From Evansella vedderi (GTDB taxonomy: Bacteria; Bacillota; Bacilli; Bacillales; Salisediminibacteriaceae), in NCBI RefSeq assembly GCF_030813435.1, contig NZ_JAUSUG010000024.1, positions 25,333 through 89,332 on the forward strand: a stretch of 64,000 nt of DNA. The letters are read 5' to 3'. The position numbers and the translations under genes were made by a program. Position 1 is the stretch's first letter. Every line of letters starts with the position of its first letter. Below are positions 33,056-41,802 of this stretch, one piece after another. The notes under the pieces were generated by a model. It did no database searches. It was not told the DNA's origin and worked only from the letters and a program-made list of their open reading frames with translations.

Positions 33056-33114
33056 GGGTGCTGTCTTTTCTTCGTCTTTTTGAACTCCAGAAACACTCTA
33101 GGGAGGCGAGAGGT

Positions 33115-33399
33115 GTGCACGATTACATCAAAGAGAGAACAATCAAGATTGGAAGGTACATCGTAGAGACGAGGAAAACAGTAAGAACCATTGCTAAGGA
33201 ATTTGGTGTATCCAAAAGTACCGTTCATAAGGACTTGACTGAAAGGCTTCCAGAAATTAACGCAGAGCTGGCAAATGAAGTAAAGGAGATCCTCGATTAT
33301 CACAAGTCTATTCGACATTTGCGTGGCGGCGAAGCTACAAAGGTCAAATACCGAAAATCCGATGCGAAGAAAGAACCAGTTGCAGAAACAAAAGTATGA
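33115..33399 (+). CDS. spoIIID: Sporulation transcription factor SpoIIID
   Basis: Mother-cell DNA-binding regulator that activates and represses many sigma-E and sigma-K genes. 94 residues, with the helix-turn-helix TVRTIAKEFGVSKSTVHKDL at residues 22-41, a 1:1 match to the well-conserved Bacillus protein from MHDYIKERTIKIG through HLRGGEATK. GTG 33115 follows GGGAGGCGAGAG; the longer frame from 33058 is not supported. It precedes mbl, as in Bacillus subtilis. Confidence 0.97.
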   Translation: MHDYIKERTIKIGRYIVETRKTVRTIAKEFGVSKSTVHKDLTERLPEINAELANEVKEILDYHKSIRHLRGGEATKVKYRKSDAKKEPVAETKV

Positions 33400-33447
33400 T
33401 CATTCTAAATTCCTCCCACTATTTACCGTCAAAATATGATAAAATAA

Positions 33448-33470
33448 TACAATAGTATAAAACTATTGTA
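33448..33470. promoter_or_regulatory. Small palindrome in the mbl leader region
   Basis: A perfect inverted repeat TACAATAGT-ATAAA-ACTATTGTA lies 63 bases upstream of mbl. It could be an operator or a leader hairpin. A TATGAT box at 33435-33440 may be a -10 element, but no good -35 was found. Confidence 0.35.
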
Positions 33471-33533
33471 GAATCGGTAAATTGAGTAAAAAAATTAGAT
33501 CAATAGTCACACCATACTCAGGGAGGAAACGGA

Positions 33534-34538
33534 ATGTTTGGAAGGGATATTGGAATTGATTTAGGTACAGCCAACGTGTTGATTCATGTAAAAGGAAAAG
33601 GGATCGTTTTAGATGAGCCATCGGTTGTTGCGATCGATACAACATCAAATCGTGTCCTCGCAGTGGGAGACGAAGCCTTTCGTATGGTCGGCCGAACTCC
33701 TGGAAATATTGTTGCCATCCGTCCATTAAAAGACGGGGTCATCGCAGATTTCGACACTACCGAAGCCATGTTAAAACATTTTTTAAACAAGGTCAAGGTT
33801 AAAAGCTGGCTGACAAAGCCACGTATTTTGATTTGCTGTCCTACAAACATCACTTCTGTAGAACAGAAAGCTATTCGAGAAGCTGCTGAAAAAAGTGGTG
33901 GAAAAAATGTGTACTTGGAAGAAGAACCAAAAGTGGCTGCAGTTGGTGCAGGAATGGATATTTATCAGCCAAGTGGAAACATGGTCGTAGATATAGGCGG
34001 TGGAACTACCGATGTTGCCGTTCTTTCCATGGGAGACATCGTCACCGCCTCTTCGATCAAGGTTGCAGGGGACCGCTTTGACAGCGATATCCTCCACTAT
34101 ATTAAGAAAAAGTACAAGCTGTTGATCGGAGACAGAACAGCAGAACAAATTAAAATAACCGTGGGAACAGTTTTTCCAGGAGCTAAAAATGAAGAAATGG
34201 ATATTCGCGGCCGGGACATGGTTAGTGGCTTACCTAGAACTATTTCAATCAATTCAGAAGAGGTTAGGGAATCATTGGACGAAGCTATCTTCCATATTGT
34301 CCAAGCTTGCCGAAACGTATTAGAACGAACTCCACCTGAGCTTTCTGCAGACATTATTGATCGTGGAATCATTTTAACTGGTGGCGGTGCTTATTTGCAT
34401 GGAATAGAACAGCTTCTCTCTGATGAGCTAAAGGTACCAGTTTTAACTGCAGAAGAACCTATGCACTGCGTTGCGAACGGAACGGGAATTTTATTGGAAA
34501 ACTTAGAACGTGTATCAAGGAACAAAATACGCCTTTAG
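33534..34538 (+). CDS. mbl: MreB-like cell-shape actin Mbl
   Basis: Bacterial actin that directs lateral wall synthesis from filaments on the inner face of the membrane. 334 residues. The actin-type nucleotide-binding segments are present: IGIDLGTANVLI (phosphate 1) near 6-17, VVDIGGGTTDVAVLS (phosphate 2) near 151-165 and GIILTGGGAYLHG (adenosine) near 282-294. The spoIIID-mbl-flhO-flhP order identifies it as Mbl and not MreB or MreBH. The ribosome binding site is GGGAGGAAAC. Confidence 0.95.
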   Translation: MFGRDIGIDLGTANVLIHVKGKGIVLDEPSVVAIDTTSNRVLAVGDEAFRMVGRTPGNIVAIRPLKDGVIADFDTTEAMLKHFLNKVKVKSWLTKPRILICCPTNITSVEQKAIREAAEKSGGKNVYLEEEPKVAAVGAGMDIYQPSGNMVVDIGGGTTDVAVLSMGDIVTASSIKVAGDRFDSDILHYIKKKYKLLIGDRTAEQIKITVGTVFPGAKNEEMDIRGRDMVSGLPRTISINSEEVRESLDEAIFHIVQACRNVLERTPPELSADIIDRGIILTGGGAYLHGIEQLLSDELKVPVLTAEEPMHCVANGTGILLENLERVSRNKIRL

Positions 34539-34748
34539 AAGGCGATTCAAGAAACGACAAACATAATAGAAAAAATTACCTTTCATTTGTTTTGCAGTTT
34601 CTTATGTGGCAAATTGTCTACATATATTATAATTAAAATCGACCTAGTCTATTATAAAAAATCTCCTCTACAGTTGTATAGAGAGTGTCGTACTGTTGAT
34701 TATTAAAATACTGATGAATTTTTCGCAAAGAGGAATAGAGGTGGGAGT

Positions 34749-35555
34749 ATGCTCCGAGGTTTATATACAGCAGGTGCAGGAATGATTGCCCAGCAACGTA
34801 GACAAGAAATGTTAACAAACAATATGGCTAATGCTAATACACCAGGGTTTAAAGCAGACCAAGCTTCCATGAGATCCTTCCCCAACCAGCTCTTAAAGGC
34901 TATGGGGACAAATCACATGCAAAAGTTCGGAACCAATCGAATCGGAGAACTGACAACGGGTGTGTACCTTCAAGAAGCAACTCCCAATTTCATTCAAGGG
35001 GCATTACAGGAAACATTTAACACAACAGACATAGCCCTACTCCAAGGGAACGTTCCTGGACAAGTCACCCTCATGTATTCGGTGGAAAACAACGAAGGGG
35101 AAGTTCGTTATACTAGAAACGGCAACTTCACCTTTGATGGACAAGGCTTCCTCACTACATCACAAGGTAATTATGTTCTAGATGCAGCAGGTGAACGAAT
35201 TCAAGTTGGAAATGAAGATTTCCGCGTCACAAGGAACGGAGAAATTCTAGACGCTGACGAACAGCTTATTGCCCAACTAAATGTAGCAGTCATCCCAGAT
35301 GCAGGGCAGCTTGTGAAAGAAGGGAACGGCCTCTTTCGATATGGCGGGGAAGAACAGGTAGTAACAGCTGTTAATAATGACGGCGTTACCTATCAGCTTC
35401 AGCAAGGCTTTATCGAACAATCCAACGTAGATACAGCCCAAACCATGACAGAAATGATGACAGCCCTGCGCACCTTTGAAGCAAACCAGAGAGTGCTTCA
35501 AGCCTATGACCGAAGCATGGAACGTGCCGTAAACGACATAGGAAGAATCGGCTAA
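34749..35555 (+). CDS. flhO: Flagellar hook-basal body protein FlhO
   Basis: Rod or hook-family protein of 268 residues secreted through the flagellar export apparatus. The N-terminal flagellar rod motif is clear (MLRGLYTAGAGMIAQQRRQE, then NNMANANTPGFKAD), and the C-terminal helix QSNVDTAQTMTEMMTALRTFEAN is typical of the FlgF/FlgG group. It corresponds to FlhO of Bacillus subtilis, a distal rod component. In Bacillus subtilis flhP follows directly; here a 573-base region with a repeat separates them. Confidence 0.92.
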   Translation: MLRGLYTAGAGMIAQQRRQEMLTNNMANANTPGFKADQASMRSFPNQLLKAMGTNHMQKFGTNRIGELTTGVYLQEATPNFIQGALQETFNTTDIALLQGNVPGQVTLMYSVENNEGEVRYTRNGNFTFDGQGFLTTSQGNYVLDAAGERIQVGNEDFRVTRNGEILDADEQLIAQLNVAVIPDAGQLVKEGNGLFRYGGEEQVVTAVNNDGVTYQLQQGFIEQSNVDTAQTMTEMMTALRTFEANQRVLQAYDRSMERAVNDIGRIG

Positions 35556-35677
35556 GGTTGTTTTAAAAAAGCTGTTTTGTAAACATTTCAGCCAATAGCA
35601 ACAAACAGAAAGATATTTCCAACCAAACAATAAACCAACCATGTTACAATAGTATTACTTTAATAACTTTTTTAGAA

Positions 35678-36016
35678 AGCTTGGAGAATTGGAAGGCGCC
35701 GACTCCAGCGGGAAAAGCAACTGCTGAAGACACCAGAGGGACGAGCTATTTCAGAGAGGCATCACGCGTGATGCCACTTGAATACGTTTCGAGTTGTCTC
35801 GGAACGTCATCGTTTACGATGGCTCTTGGATGTAGCTCCAAAGCAAAGCTAGCAAATGTTTTTGCGTCGAGTAATCGCAGACACAGGACTTGGGCTGTCT
35901 TCAGGCGTGATTGGTCCGCCTGTCTCTTCCTCTGATAGATCAGCTTCGTTGTATATCCGTCGAGATAAATTGATGTCTATTCGACGAAGCAATACACTTT
36001 GTAGCGGATCCAAGCT
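35678..36016 (+). repeat. Interspersed repeat family A, long copy between flhO and flhP
   Basis: It starts AGCTTGGAGAATTGGAAGGCG and ends GCGGATCCAAGCT, whose last eight bases complement the start (TCCAAGCT with AGCTTGGA). It contains extra internal segments (around 35760-35960) also seen in the copy at 53085-53264. Open frames at 35681-35935 and 35856-36050 belong to the repeat. Confidence 0.8.
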
Positions 36017-36128
36017 AAATTATATTTTAAAAAACAATAATCCATTTTGAAAAGAGCCTTCTACATATTCTGTAAGGTAATAACGATATGTTTATATACA
36101 AAAATTATAATAAAGCGAGTGAACCAAG

Positions 36129-36959
36129 ATGAACCAAGCCATGATTACCTCTGCTGTAACAATGGGACAACTGCAGCATAAGCTGGATACAACTGGCCAT
36201 AACTTAGCAAACTTAAATACGACCGGATACAAACGCCGAGACGTCTCCTTTTCCGACCTTTTATTTCAGCAAGTAAACAATCAAATCATGGCTCATCACG
36301 AGATTGGAAGACAGACACCAAATGGTATTCGAGTAGGCTCAGGGGCCGGCATAGCTCAAACAGCACTCCGCTTTGAACAGGGATCACTTCAAACAACGGA
36401 CCGCCCACTAGACGTGGCCCTAACAGAGAAGGGATATTTCTTTGAAATTTCCCCAACAGAGGAAGGCCAACGCCGCTTCACGAGAGATGGCGCCTTTTAC
36501 TTAAGCCCTAACCCAGAAGCAGATGGAACCAACCATCTCGTAAACCAAAATGGAGATTACATTTTATCGTCCGATGGGACACCAATAAATATCCCAAGCC
36601 AATACGAGGACATAAAAATTCGTGAAAATGGCATCATCGAAATCACAGCTTTAGGGGGAGAAAGTATCATTGTCGGGCAGCTTCAACTCGTACAGGTGGA
36701 CAAGCCACAGCTCTTAACATCGTACGGCGACAACACCTTTATTTTCCCAAATCTTGAAGACCTTGGCCTAGAAGAACAAGACGTACTCCAAGACGCCACA
36801 GGAATAGGAGTATTCCACCAAGGAGCCCTTGAAATGTCCAACGTAGACATGGGACGAGAAATGGCAGAAATGCTGCTAGCACAGCGGAATTATCAATTCA
36901 ACGCACGGGCCATCTCCATCACCGATCAAATGATGGGACTCGTGAACAACATAAGATAG
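36129..36959 (+). CDS. flhP: Flagellar hook-basal body protein FlhP
   Basis: Flagellar rod or hook-family protein of 276 residues, paralogous to FlhO. The N-terminal rod motif is present (LQHKLDTTGHNLANLNTTGYKRRD, residues 15-38), and the C-terminal helix MSNVDMGREMAEMLLAQRNYQFNA closes the protein. It is the counterpart of Bacillus subtilis FlhP. A long repeat separates it from flhO; the EpuA-domain gene follows 42 bases later. Confidence 0.92.
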   Translation: MNQAMITSAVTMGQLQHKLDTTGHNLANLNTTGYKRRDVSFSDLLFQQVNNQIMAHHEIGRQTPNGIRVGSGAGIAQTALRFEQGSLQTTDRPLDVALTEKGYFFEISPTEEGQRRFTRDGAFYLSPNPEADGTNHLVNQNGDYILSSDGTPINIPSQYEDIKIRENGIIEITALGGESIIVGQLQLVQVDKPQLLTSYGDNTFIFPNLEDLGLEEQDVLQDATGIGVFHQGALEMSNVDMGREMAEMLLAQRNYQFNARAISITDQMMGLVNNIR

Positions 36960-37001
36960 TTAAACTGGGCAAAAGCTTAACATGACGAGGAGTTTGTCAT
37001 A

Positions 37002-37688
37002 ATGAATAACCATAAAAACAACAACCAAACAGAACTAAATAACCAAACACCAGAAGACCAACAACAAAATACTTCCTCTTTTGAAAAAACTCACGCCGAA
37101 TCCGCAGAAAACGAGTCCAATTCCAATACAGTTAAAGAGGAAGGCGCTTCGACTCCTGCGGATCAGCCTAGTTCTGAAATGGAGAAAGAAACAGAGAGAG
37201 AAACGAATGAGGAACAAACCTCAGAAGACAATTTAGATGGGGTCGAATTAGAATCAGATTCCAATAAGGATGCAACACCTATAGGAGACGCAACAGACGC
37301 AAAGGCTGTTACATCAAGGATGCAACGCTATCACCAACAGGAAGAAACATGCGACAACAGCAAGAGCAACGAACAGGATGAGGAAGCTATGAAGAAGGAA
37401 GAAGCCAACACCCGTGAACAACGCCGGAATAAAGAGAGAGAAAAAGAAAAGGGTAAAGGAAAGAAACGGGAGCGAAAAGGGCGCATCCGGTTAATTCCAG
37501 TATGGGTGAAAGTGATTGTCTTCGTTCTACTATTAGCTGGCAGTACAGCAGCAGGAGCCATGTTCGGATTTGGTTTCGTAGGTGAAGGAGGAGAACCTAG
37601 GGACATCTTAGATCGTGAAGTATGGTACCAAATTTGGGACTTCATCTACACAGACACAGAACTCGAACGAACAGAAAATGTGGAATAA
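37002..37688 (+). CDS. EpuA-domain membrane protein with long acidic N-terminus
   Basis: 228 residues. The first 160 form a low-complexity, very polar region rich in Asn, Gln, Glu and Ser, ending in a Lys/Arg/Glu cluster (140-160). A basic RIRLIPVWVK leads into one membrane helix (about 168-192), followed by a 35-residue tail. The last 70 residues match the EpuA type, short proteins often annotated as DNA-directed RNA polymerase subunit beta; nothing here supports a polymerase role. Topology suggests a cytoplasmic disordered region anchored in the membrane. It lies between flhP and fabZ, its usual place in Bacillaceae. Confidence 0.7.
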   Translation: MNNHKNNNQTELNNQTPEDQQQNTSSFEKTHAESAENESNSNTVKEEGASTPADQPSSEMEKETERETNEEQTSEDNLDGVELESDSNKDATPIGDATDAKAVTSRMQRYHQQEETCDNSKSNEQDEEAMKKEEANTREQRRNKEREKEKGKGKKRERKGRIRLIPVWVKVIVFVLLLAGSTAAGAMFGFGFVGEGGEPRDILDREVWYQIWDFIYTDTELERTENVE

Positions 37689-37700
37689 AGATAACGCAAG

Positions 37701-37750
37701 AAAACCGCTCCAAGGTGAAATTAACCTTAACCTCAGCGGTTTTTTATTTT
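37701..37750 (+). terminator. Rho-independent terminator after the EpuA-domain gene
   Basis: AAAACCGCT pairs with AGCGGTTTT, an inner AAGGT/ACCTT pairs too, and a T-rich tail follows. Confidence 0.85.
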
Positions 37751-37783
37751 GGGGGATTTGTAAACTTGTAACTTGTTTTAAAA

Positions 37784-37898
37784 AGCTTGGAGAAGAGAAA
37801 GGCGGCGATTCCAGCGACAAGGGAGGCTGCTTGAAATAGCTACGAGTTGTCTCGACGCATACGCTCCGAAGCAATGCTTGTAGAGGAAGGAATGTAGC
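37784..37898 (+). repeat. Interspersed repeat family A copy upstream of fabZ
   Basis: It begins AGCTTGGAGAAGAGAAAGGC and contains GGCGATTCCAGCG and GAGTTGTCTCGACGCATACGC. The right end is decayed. Confidence 0.65.
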
Positions 37899-38005
37899 CT
37901 TATTTTAATTATTGGTGGACATGTTCCCCTTGTTTCAGTGACGTAAAAAAAGTAAACTAAAGAGAGAATAGGAGTATTACCTACATATAGGAGGAGGTCA
38001 CAAAT

Positions 38006-38437
38006 ATGTTAACCATAGAAGAAATAAAGGAAATTATCCCCCACCGTTACCCATTTTTATTAGTGGACCGTATTTTAGAGGTAGAAGAGGGGCAACGTGC
38101 CGTTGGGATTAAAAATGTAACTGCAAATGAAGAGTTCTTTAACGGGCATTTCCCTGATTACCCAGTAATGCCGGGAGTTCTTATCATTGAAGCATTAGCA
38201 CAAGTTGGTGCAGTAGCAATGCTTAAAAAAGAAGAAAACAGAGGAAGACTCGCCTTTTTTGCAGGAATTGATGGCTGTCGCTTCAAAGGGCAAGTAAAGC
38301 CAGGCGATCAGTTACGGTTAGAAGTGGAAATGACAAGACTTCGTGGAAAAATTGGAAAAGGGAAAGCCGTCGCATCCGTAGACGGAAAAACAGTCGCAGA
38401 AGCAGAAATAATGTTTGCCCTAGGCGACAAAGAATAA
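38006..38437 (+). CDS. fabZ: 3-hydroxyacyl-[acyl-carrier-protein] dehydratase FabZ
   Basis: Fatty acid synthesis enzyme that removes water from 3-hydroxyacyl-ACP. 143 residues with the hot-dog fold. The active-site His48 is in [12 protein letters not shown] and Glu62 in [18 protein letters not shown] at 13-22 is the other hallmark. The ribosome binding site AGGAGGAGGTC is strong. In Bacillus subtilis the same gene (ywpB) follows flhP, so the position agrees. Confidence 0.96.
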   Translation: MLTIEEIKEIIPHRYPFLLVDRILEVEEGQRAVGIKNVTANEEFFNGHFPDYPVMPGVLIIEALAQVGAVAMLKKEENRGRLAFFAGIDGCRFKGQVKPGDQLRLEVEMTRLRGKIGKGKAVASVDGKTVAEAEIMFALGDKE

Positions 38438-38461
38438 AAATTAATATTACAAAATATTACA

Positions 38462-38505
38462 GGACCCGGTCTGTCACAGACCGGGTCCTTGTCTAATTTA
38501 TGAAC
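38462..38505 (+). repeat. REP-like hairpin after fabZ, possible terminator
   Basis: A perfect 12-bp stem GGACCCGGTCTG/CAGACCGGGTCC with a three-base loop starts 25 bases after the fabZ stop, followed by TTGTCT and AATTTATGAAC. The right arm and tail match the REP-like elements at 32741 and 58816. Confidence 0.7.
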
Positions 38506-38814
38506 AAATGTTAAAACTTATGAAAATGTGTCAAAAAAATCAAAAAGAGGTTTGAGGAAGTCGTTATGGTGAAATAGAAGTCATAGAAATAGTAATAACA
38601 ATTGAAACAATGCTAAGTAAAGGAGAAGTGTCATAACGAGATGTCCCTATAATAAATAAAAAGAGCTCCTACCCTTGTGTGCTTTATAAAATACCGATTC
38701 TAGCAAGCTGTTCTTAAAAAAGAAACGTTCTAATTTTGGAATAAAGGAGCATCAAGCCTCATATTCATTTTTATGGGAAGGTGTTATTTTACAATAATAT
38801 CTACCCGGAAATAC

Positions 38815-38960
38815 AAATACTGAGTTGGTATTCGCTGCAGCCCACTCCCTTTCCGCGGGCGAACCGCAAGCCTCCTCGGGCTTACGCTCACACCAACTGT
38901 AATAAAAACTTGTATTTTCATACCCTATGGTGCAAATTTCACTTGCATGGAGTCTACCCT
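38815..38960 (-). repeat. Interspersed repeat family B, first copy
   Basis: The core ATTCGCTGCAGCCCACTCCC followed by TTTCCGCGGGCGAACC matches the reverse complement of the copy at 46378-46615. It lies in the 540-base gap between fabZ and the first small lipoprotein; the frame at 38781-38987 is part of it. Nothing else was recognised in that gap. Confidence 0.7.
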
Positions 38961-38980
38961 GAAAGAGAAGGAATGATTGG

Positions 38981-39142
38981 ATGTTAAAGAAACCATCCTT
39001 AGCATTACTAAGCCTATTTTTAACTTTAGGTTTATTAGGGGCATGTGTTGTAGACGATGGCTATGACCCTAAAGAGGAGCCGATGTTGGAGGAAGATGTT
39101 GAGTTTGAAGAAGAGTCCTATGAAGAGGAAGAGGACTCATAG
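38981..39142 (+). CDS. Tiny acidic lipoprotein 1
   Basis: 53 residues. It has a lipoprotein signal (MLKKPSLALLSLFLTLGLLG) with lipobox LGAC, so Cys22 would be lipidated and the protein held on the outer face of the membrane. The mature part is almost entirely acidic (VVDDGYDPKEEPMLEEDVEF and on). The ribosome binding site is AGAAGGAATG. It is the first of three neighbouring small acidic lipoprotein genes. No known family was recognised. Confidence 0.7.
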   Translation: MLKKPSLALLSLFLTLGLLGACVVDDGYDPKEEPMLEEDVEFEEESYEEEEDS

Positions 39143-39290
39143 TTAGAATGTGAATCTTACGTAACTTGAGGGGAACCAGGGTAAGTCCTTATATCTTATA
39201 TAAGGATAAATCCCTTTAACATAGATTATGGGAGTGTGTTTCACCACTCCTTTATCCTATTAAACAAATCTGTTAAGGAGGAATTTTAAA

Positions 39291-39425
39291 ATGAAGAAAA
39301 AATTATTATTATCAGTATTGTCAACAATGTTCGCTTTAGGATTTCTAGCTGCTTGTGCAGATGTGGAAGATGAGCCATTTGAGGAGGATCCAATGGGTGA
39401 AGAAGGAGATCCAGGCCTAGATTGA
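39291..39425 (+). CDS. Tiny acidic lipoprotein 2
   Basis: 44 residues with a strong AAGGAGGAATTTT site. Signal MKKKLLLSVLSTMFALGFLA with lipobox LAAC gives a lipidated Cys22. The mature 23 residues are acidic and end in EEGDPGLD, a motif repeated in the third lipoprotein. It is separated by 148 bases from lipoprotein 1. The function is unknown; an acidic surface layer is one possibility in an alkaliphile. Confidence 0.75.
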   Translation: MKKKLLLSVLSTMFALGFLAACADVEDEPFEEDPMGEEGDPGLD

Positions 39426-39562
39426 TGTAAGCACGAAAGTATGTTTAGAAATTAGGATAAAAACATCCATTCATTAATCCTGTTGTTATTGGTAATGCTA
39501 ACACAGTACAAACAATAGTAATTGCCACTTTAACGAATAGCTTTTAACAACAGGAGGAATGG

Positions 39563-39871
39563 ATGATGAAAAGAAAGTTGCTGACATTAGCTTTAGCAAG
39601 TATTCTTGCCATGAATATCGTATCTGCTTGTGCAACAGTTGAAGAGGATGAACCTTTAGATGATCCACTAATGGAAGAGGATCCATTAACGGAAGAACCT
39701 ATTGATGAAGGAGATCCTGGCTTAGATTACGATCCTGAAACAGAAGAGGATATAGACGAAGATTTTGATCAGGACGTTACCGACGATGAGGAAGACTTCA
39801 CCGAAGACGATGAAGAAGAAGACTTCGATGAAATGGATGAGGATGAAGAAGAAGACGAAGACAACGAATAG
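39563..39871 (+). CDS. Small acidic lipoprotein 3
   Basis: 102 residues with lipobox VSAC at residues 20-23. It shares EGDPGLD with lipoprotein 2 and then runs into a long Asp/Glu-rich tail in which more than half of the residues are acidic. The start may be ATG 39563 or 39566 (AGGAGG at 39552-39557 suits both). The three genes look like products of tandem duplication followed by growth of the acidic tail. No enzymatic motif. Confidence 0.78.
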   Translation: MMKRKLLTLALASILAMNIVSACATVEEDEPLDDPLMEEDPLTEEPIDEGDPGLDYDPETEEDIDEDFDQDVTDDEEDFTEDDEEEDFDEMDEDEEEDEDNE

Positions 39872-40017
39872 TGAAGGATCCAATGCAAGTGAGAAACATA
39901 CTTTAGTAAAGTCTCATGTGATGAAGCGATGAATTTCACTTTTAGTGATTGGAGCGGAGCATAGAATGGTAATAAGCAAAGATAGAATGCCACCACATTC
40001 CATCTATCAGCTTAAAA

Positions 40018-40050
40018 GAACAAAATTTTGCGGGACTTGATCTCGCAACC
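40018..40050 (-). repeat. Degenerate REP-like element
   Basis: GAACAAAATTTTGCGGGACT with following TGATCTCGCAACC resembles the minus-strand form of the element at 58816-58844 (GTTCACAAAATTGTGCGGGAC). It lies in the 460-base gap after lipoprotein 3. Confidence 0.4.
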
Positions 40051-40080
40051 ACCTACTCCCTTAGATTATATATAGAATGA

Positions 40081-40118
40081 AGCCAATGAGTCCGCCACCC
40101 TCATTGGCTTCTTCTTTT
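40081..40118 (+). terminator. Rho-independent terminator after the lipoprotein cluster
   Basis: A perfect 10-bp stem AGCCAATGAG/CTCATTGGCT with a nine-base loop and a T-rich tail. Confidence 0.85.
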
Positions 40119-40331
40119 ATTGAAACCTAATTAATAATTAATTTGTCAAAATTCAATGGAAAAACACATCTTTAGTAGTAAAGATAGGCCTTTGGTCCCT
40201 CTTTGATTGCGAAAAAACTTGATAAAATTTGGATATACAACCAAAGTTCACCACAGTGACAGGATGTAGCTATCAACATGACACATACATCAACGATTTT
40301 ATTGTAGAACAAACGGGAAAGAGGTGGAGAA

Positions 40332-41768
40332 ATGGTGAGTCTTCAATCGAAGCTAGGAGTAACGATTGCAACGACGGTAGCCGCTACTGGCGTATTTCTT
40401 GCTGCTCCTAATATGGCTGAGGCATCATTTGGTCAAAGAAACTTATCCTTCGGAATGCAAAACTCCGATGTGGTTATACTCCAAGAGCAGTTAAAGGAAT
40501 TAGGTTTTTTTAAGCATCACACAGCAACAGGATATTTCGGACCAATTACGAGACAAGCAGTCCAGGATTTCCAGAGAGCAAATCGACTAACACCAGACGG
40601 TATTGTAGGACCGAAAACCTTCGGAGCCTTACGAAGTGCTACAGCTTCCACAAAAAGTACACAGGCAGCAAGCGGTACAAATTCAAATAATACAACATCA
40701 AACCAATCAAACACGCCCCAGACAGCTCAAACGGGAAACAGCGCTGGGACGAACAGAGCTCCATTACAGCAGTTGCAAACAAACCAAACATTAAGAGTTG
40801 GCTCAAGAGGAGCAGAAGTGGAGAAGTTGCAGCAATATTTAAAACAGGCAGGTTTTTTTGATCACCCGACGGTAACAGGCTTTTATGGGGCAATTACGGA
40901 AGAAGCAGTCCGCCGCTTTCAACGGTCTCGCGGCTTAACGGTAGACGGGCTCGCAGGAAGGCAGACATTGACTGCTGTAAACAAGGAAATTGCTGCAGGA
41001 AGCACCGTTAATAACAGTTCGACAAACAGAACAAATAACCAAAGCAGCGGGGGAACTTCGTCTACTAGTAATACAGGAAGTCAGACGACCAACGTCAGTT
41101 CCACTGCAACACAACAATCATCACAAACGGCACCGACAACCACAGCTTCCCAACCAGCATCTGTGATTTTACAGTCTGGAAGCCGAGGAGATTCAGTGAC
41201 CGAGCTTCAATCCCGACTAAGGGTATTAGGTCATTTTAACCAAGAACCTACAGGATTTTTCGGAGACATTACAAGAAATGCAGTCATTCAATTTCAAAGA
41301 CAATGGAATCTCGTTGATGACGGTTTAGTGACCCAAGCCACCTGGAACAAGCTGGAAGAGGTATCATCCGTACACCTGGCAAGTGCTGAACCAGACTCTG
41401 TTACCGCCTTTAACGTTCTGAATCTAATAGCCGATGCGGGAACCTACATAGGAACCCCTTACCTTTGGGGAGGAACGACAGGAGCAGGCTTTGACTGCAG
41501 CGGCTTCATCCAATATATTTTCAGAAAAAACGGAGTCCTACTCCCGCGAACCGTAGCACAGCAATGGAACGCAACTACCACCGTAAGCAAACCAAGAGTA
41601 GGGGACATCGTCTATTTCGAAACCTACAGAACAGGCCCATCCCACAACGGAATATATATCGGCAACAACCAATTTATTCACAGCGGCTCCTCCACCGGAG
41701 TCACCATCTCCAGTTTATCAAACAGCTACTGGAGCGCCCGTTATTTAGGAGCCAAAAGAATAAGATAA
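40332..41768 (+). CDS. Secreted peptidoglycan endopeptidase (three PG-binding domains, NlpC/P60)
   Basis: 478 residues. A signal peptide (to about residue 33, ending near AEA) precedes three peptidoglycan-binding type 1 domains at about 38-98, 155-217 and 279-338, each with a LQxxLxxxGxF...TGxFGxxTxxAVxxFQ pattern, joined by Ser/Thr/Asn/Gln linkers. The NlpC/P60 domain occupies about 362-478 with a Cys389-His438-His450 triad (FDCSGF, SHNGIY, FIHSG). Such enzymes cut between D-Glu and meso-diaminopimelate in stem peptides. It stands upstream of the polyglutamate cluster, but its own terminator suggests separate transcription. Confidence 0.93.
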   Translation: MVSLQSKLGVTIATTVAATGVFLAAPNMAEASFGQRNLSFGMQNSDVVILQEQLKELGFFKHHTATGYFGPITRQAVQDFQRANRLTPDGIVGPKTFGALRSATASTKSTQAASGTNSNNTTSNQSNTPQTAQTGNSAGTNRAPLQQLQTNQTLRVGSRGAEVEKLQQYLKQAGFFDHPTVTGFYGAITEEAVRRFQRSRGLTVDGLAGRQTLTAVNKEIAAGSTVNNSSTNRTNNQSSGGTSSTSNTGSQTTNVSSTATQQSSQTAPTTTASQPASVILQSGSRGDSVTELQSRLRVLGHFNQEPTGFFGDITRNAVIQFQRQWNLVDDGLVTQATWNKLEEVSSVHLASAEPDSVTAFNVLNLIADAGTYIGTPYLWGGTTGAGFDCSGFIQYIFRKNGVLLPRTVAQQWNATTTVSKPRVGDIVYFETYRTGPSHNGIYIGNNQFIHSGSSTGVTISSLSNSYWSARYLGAKRIR

Positions 41769-41802
41769 AAGCTTTCTTCAGGAGAATAATTACAAATAAT
41801 TT

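Noticed and set aside
33058..33399. Longer N-terminus for SpoIIID
   Set aside because: The extra 19 codons lack a ribosome binding site, and the conserved protein begins at GTG 33115.
35681..36050. Two open frames between flhO and flhP
   Set aside because: They are translations of repeat family A and show no protein-like pattern.
37002..37688. RNA polymerase subunit beta
   Set aside because: The only recognisable part is an EpuA-type membrane segment; no polymerase motif is present.
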